Positions 62,501 to 64,000 of a stretch of 64,000 nt of DNA are shown here, one piece after another. The notes under the pieces are model-generated. The model did no database searches and was not told where the DNA came from. It saw only the letters and a program-made list of their open reading frames with translations. Made by a program: the position numbers and the translations under genes. This DNA comes from Acetobacterium sp965140355 (GTDB lineage Bacteria > Bacillota > Clostridia > Eubacteriales > Eubacteriaceae), in NCBI GenBank assembly GCA_965140355.1, contig OZ223194.1:186001-250000 (forward strand), in the 5' to 3' direction. Every line of letters starts with the position of its first letter. Position 1 is the stretch's first letter.

Positions 62501-62858
62501 CCGTTAAACTAACCGTTTTAGTTGCGGCATCATAACTAAAACGTTTTCCTTTACTAACGGGCAACAATTCCGAATTTTTGATATAACCGACGTGGTTCAA
62601 TTCCGTGATTAGCTCATTATAAGAATCCACTGTCGCTGGCAGATCCCCAATTTCAGCTTGATAAAGTTCGATTGCACTTTCTACAATCCGAATATTGGTT
62701 AAATCTGTTTGTTCCTGAGAATTTTCGAGAACTCCCGTAAAACGCGGAATCGCTAAAGCTGCCAGGGCTCCCAAAATCGCAATTACCACAATCACTTCCA
62801 TTAATGTAAAGCCTTTCGCATTGCCTGTTTTATCAAAACATTTGCTTTTAGTTACCAC
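62484..62858 (-). CDS. Major pilin/pseudopilin (GspG/PilA-like)
   Basis: A 124-residue prepilin and the first gene of the pilus operon. The leader KSKCFDKTGNAKG is followed by FTLMEVIVVIAILGALAALA. The short globular domain (LTNIRIVESAIELYQAEIGD, LPATVDSYNELITEL) and acidic end (SLTDDDEE, Asp/Glu-rich) resemble calcium-binding GspG-type pseudopilins. The start is GTG, with GGGAGG six bases upstream. The assembly ATPase and platform protein (PilB/PilC) are not in the window. Confidence 0.85.
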   Translation of the reverse strand: MVTKSKCFDKTGNAKGFTLMEVIVVIAILGALAALAIPRFTGVLENSQEQTDLTNIRIVESAIELYQAEIGDLPATVDSYNELITELNHVGYIKNSELLPVSKGKRFSYDAATKTVSLTDDDEE

Positions 62859-63047
62859 TTTCAGCCTCCCACCTCTTTTAATTTGATATTACCACGCTTT
62901 GAAAATAAAAAAAAGAGTAAAAATTAAAATATTGCGCTCAAATCATCGGCCCCATAAGTTGCCGTACTAACACTGATTAATCGGTTATTTACAGGCCGAA
63001 CCCCAGACAGGCTCAAGCGATGCTCGCGCTGCTGCAAATACCCTGTT

Positions 63048-64000
63048 TTATAATCCCCAGGCCTTTTTTAAAATCCCAATGCCATCAAAAATTTCTTGCT
63101 CGGTCAAGGAAGCATATCCCAGTAATACCATACTTTTATATCTTTCGGGAACTCCCTTGATAAAATATGGAGAGATCGGATAAACGCGAATTCCCTGTGC
63201 CAACGCCCGCCGATACATAACCTCCTCGGTTAAACCATTATCCAATTGAACCAACAAATGATGGCCGGCATTTTCACCGGTAATTTTAACCCCCTCGCCC
63301 AATTGCTTTAGTGCATTCATTAACACGATTCTTTTCTCTTTGTAAACTTTTCTCATTTTATTGACATGTTTTTCAAACATGCCTTCCAAAATAAACGCGG
63401 CGATCATTTTTTGTTCCAGACTGGAAACCGGTGAACTAATTTCGTCGGCAATTGCCAAATAGGTTTTTAATAAAACCTCCGGTAAAACCATATAGCTGAT
63501 CCGAATCGATGGCGCAATCGACTTTGAAAAGGTGCCAATATAAATCACCTTGCCATTTTTATCAATACTTTGCAGTGATGGTAACGGTTTTTCATTGTAA
63601 CGGAATTCGCTGTCATAATCATCTTCTATAATATAAATTGCTTCTTCCTGATTGGCATAATTAAGCAATTTAATTCGCCGATCAATCGGCATGCTGATCC
63701 CTAATGGAAATTGATGAGATGGCGTCACATAAACCGCCCCATCCAAATAATTTTTTAATGGTTCAATTTGAATTCCTTTTTCATCGATATCCACCGAAAT
63801 CACCGGGTTTCCCATTTTTTTAAAAATATGAAAAGCTTTCAAATAAACCGGATTTTCCAAAATAATCGTTTTATTTCGGCTCCAGATCAGATCCAATATT
63901 TGGAGCAGATGATCAGTCCCGGAACCAATTATAATCTGATTCTCGTGGCAACACACTCCCCGAGAACGGTAAAGCAATTCCACCAAGGCTTTTCGTAACC
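63048..64000 (-). CDS. MocR-type regulator, aminotransferase domain (partial at window end)
   Basis: The frame is open to the window edge, so only the C-terminal 316 or so residues are seen. They are a class I aminotransferase fold: ENQIIIGSGTDHLLQILDLI, IIEDDYDSEFRYNEKPLPSL and the PLP lysine in YIGTFSKSIAPSIRISYM. This pattern is that of MocR/GabR/PdxR regulators, whose GntR winged helix would lie beyond position 64000. A stand-alone aminotransferase cannot be fully excluded, but the EDDYDSEFR motif is strongly MocR-like. Confidence 0.85.
   Translation of the reverse strand, partial: LRKALVELLYRSRGVCCHENQIIIGSGTDHLLQILDLIWSRNKTIILENPVYLKAFHIFKKMGNPVISVDIDEKGIQIEPLKNYLDGAVYVTPSHQFPLGISMPIDRRIKLLNYANQEEAIYIIEDDYDSEFRYNEKPLPSLQSIDKNGKVIYIGTFSKSIAPSIRISYMVLPEVLLKTYLAIADEISSPVSSLEQKMIAAFILEGMFEKHVNKMRKVYKEKRIVLMNALKQLGEGVKITGENAGHHLLVQLDNGLTEEVMYRRALAQGIRVYPISPYFIKGVPERYKSMVLLGYASLTEQEIFDGIGILKKAWGL

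Overview
The window looks like a low-GC, strictly anaerobic Firmicute of the Clostridia. I infer an Acetobacterium-like acetogen (Eubacteriaceae) from the gene content: a B12-dependent propanediol (pdu) microcompartment locus driven by a PocR-type kinase, a pyruvate carboxylase and Clostridia-type stress and house-keeping genes. Nothing here names the species outright. Almost all genes lie on the minus strand.

Layout. (1) 51-2130: an elongation factor G paralogue broken by many 1-nt indels. (2) 2230-4650: a sigma-B-type partner-switching operon (rsbV-rsbW-sigB) beside two small general-stress-type membrane proteins. (3) 4748-9583: dnaX-ybaB-recR-ptsI-ptsH, coupling replication/repair genes to the general PTS proteins. 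(4) 9748-10830: a highly repetitive Ala/Glu/Lys protein predicted to be one long single alpha-helix, separated by two perfect palindromes from (5) 10973-26127: an 18-gene pdu operon. It reads, in transcription order, pduA-B-C-D-E-G-H, a pduK-like shell gene, pduL, a eutJ-like gene, a flavoprotein, pduN, pduO, a glcG/hbpS-like gene, pduP, pduS, an unassigned membrane protein and pduT. (6) 26421-28792: an AraC-type response regulator and a PocR/LytS-type histidine kinase, the probable switch for the locus.

(7) 29135-31206: tRNA-Ala(GGC), a decayed hicB antitoxin and a diguanylate cyclase. (8) 31488-36218: an accessory three-gene unit with a 1208-residue protein carrying three CbxX/SpoVK-type AAA+ modules plus a degenerate fourth, and two small membrane proteins. 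I consider this the best candidate for an undescribed system. (9) 36348-40785: broken genes (an XRE regulator stub, a GH3-like fragment fused out of frame to a RimK-like fragment) mixed with intact genes (a hypoxanthine-DNA glycosylase, a metallophosphoesterase, a STAS protein with a 49-residue partner). (10) 40786-43119: a large anchored Ig-like surface protein. (11) 43212-50986: pyruvate carboxylase and a shikimate cluster aroB-aroA-aroC-chorismate mutase. (12) 51292-56905: a BMP-family nucleoside-type ABC importer with a divergent MarR regulator. (13) 56999-62858: a type IV pilus/pseudopilus operon (five prepilins, PilM-, PilN- and PilO-like proteins) ending in a DUF308-like membrane protein. 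(14) 63048-64000: the 3' part of a MocR-type regulator running off the window.

The pdu products should form a shell (PduA, B, K-like, N, T) around a diol dehydratase (PduCDE) with its reactivase (PduGH). Propionaldehyde goes to propionyl-CoA (PduP) and propionyl-phosphate (PduL), while PduO and PduS maintain the cobalamin cofactor. No alcohol dehydrogenase (PduQ), propionate kinase (PduW) or propanediol facilitator (PduF) is present in the window.
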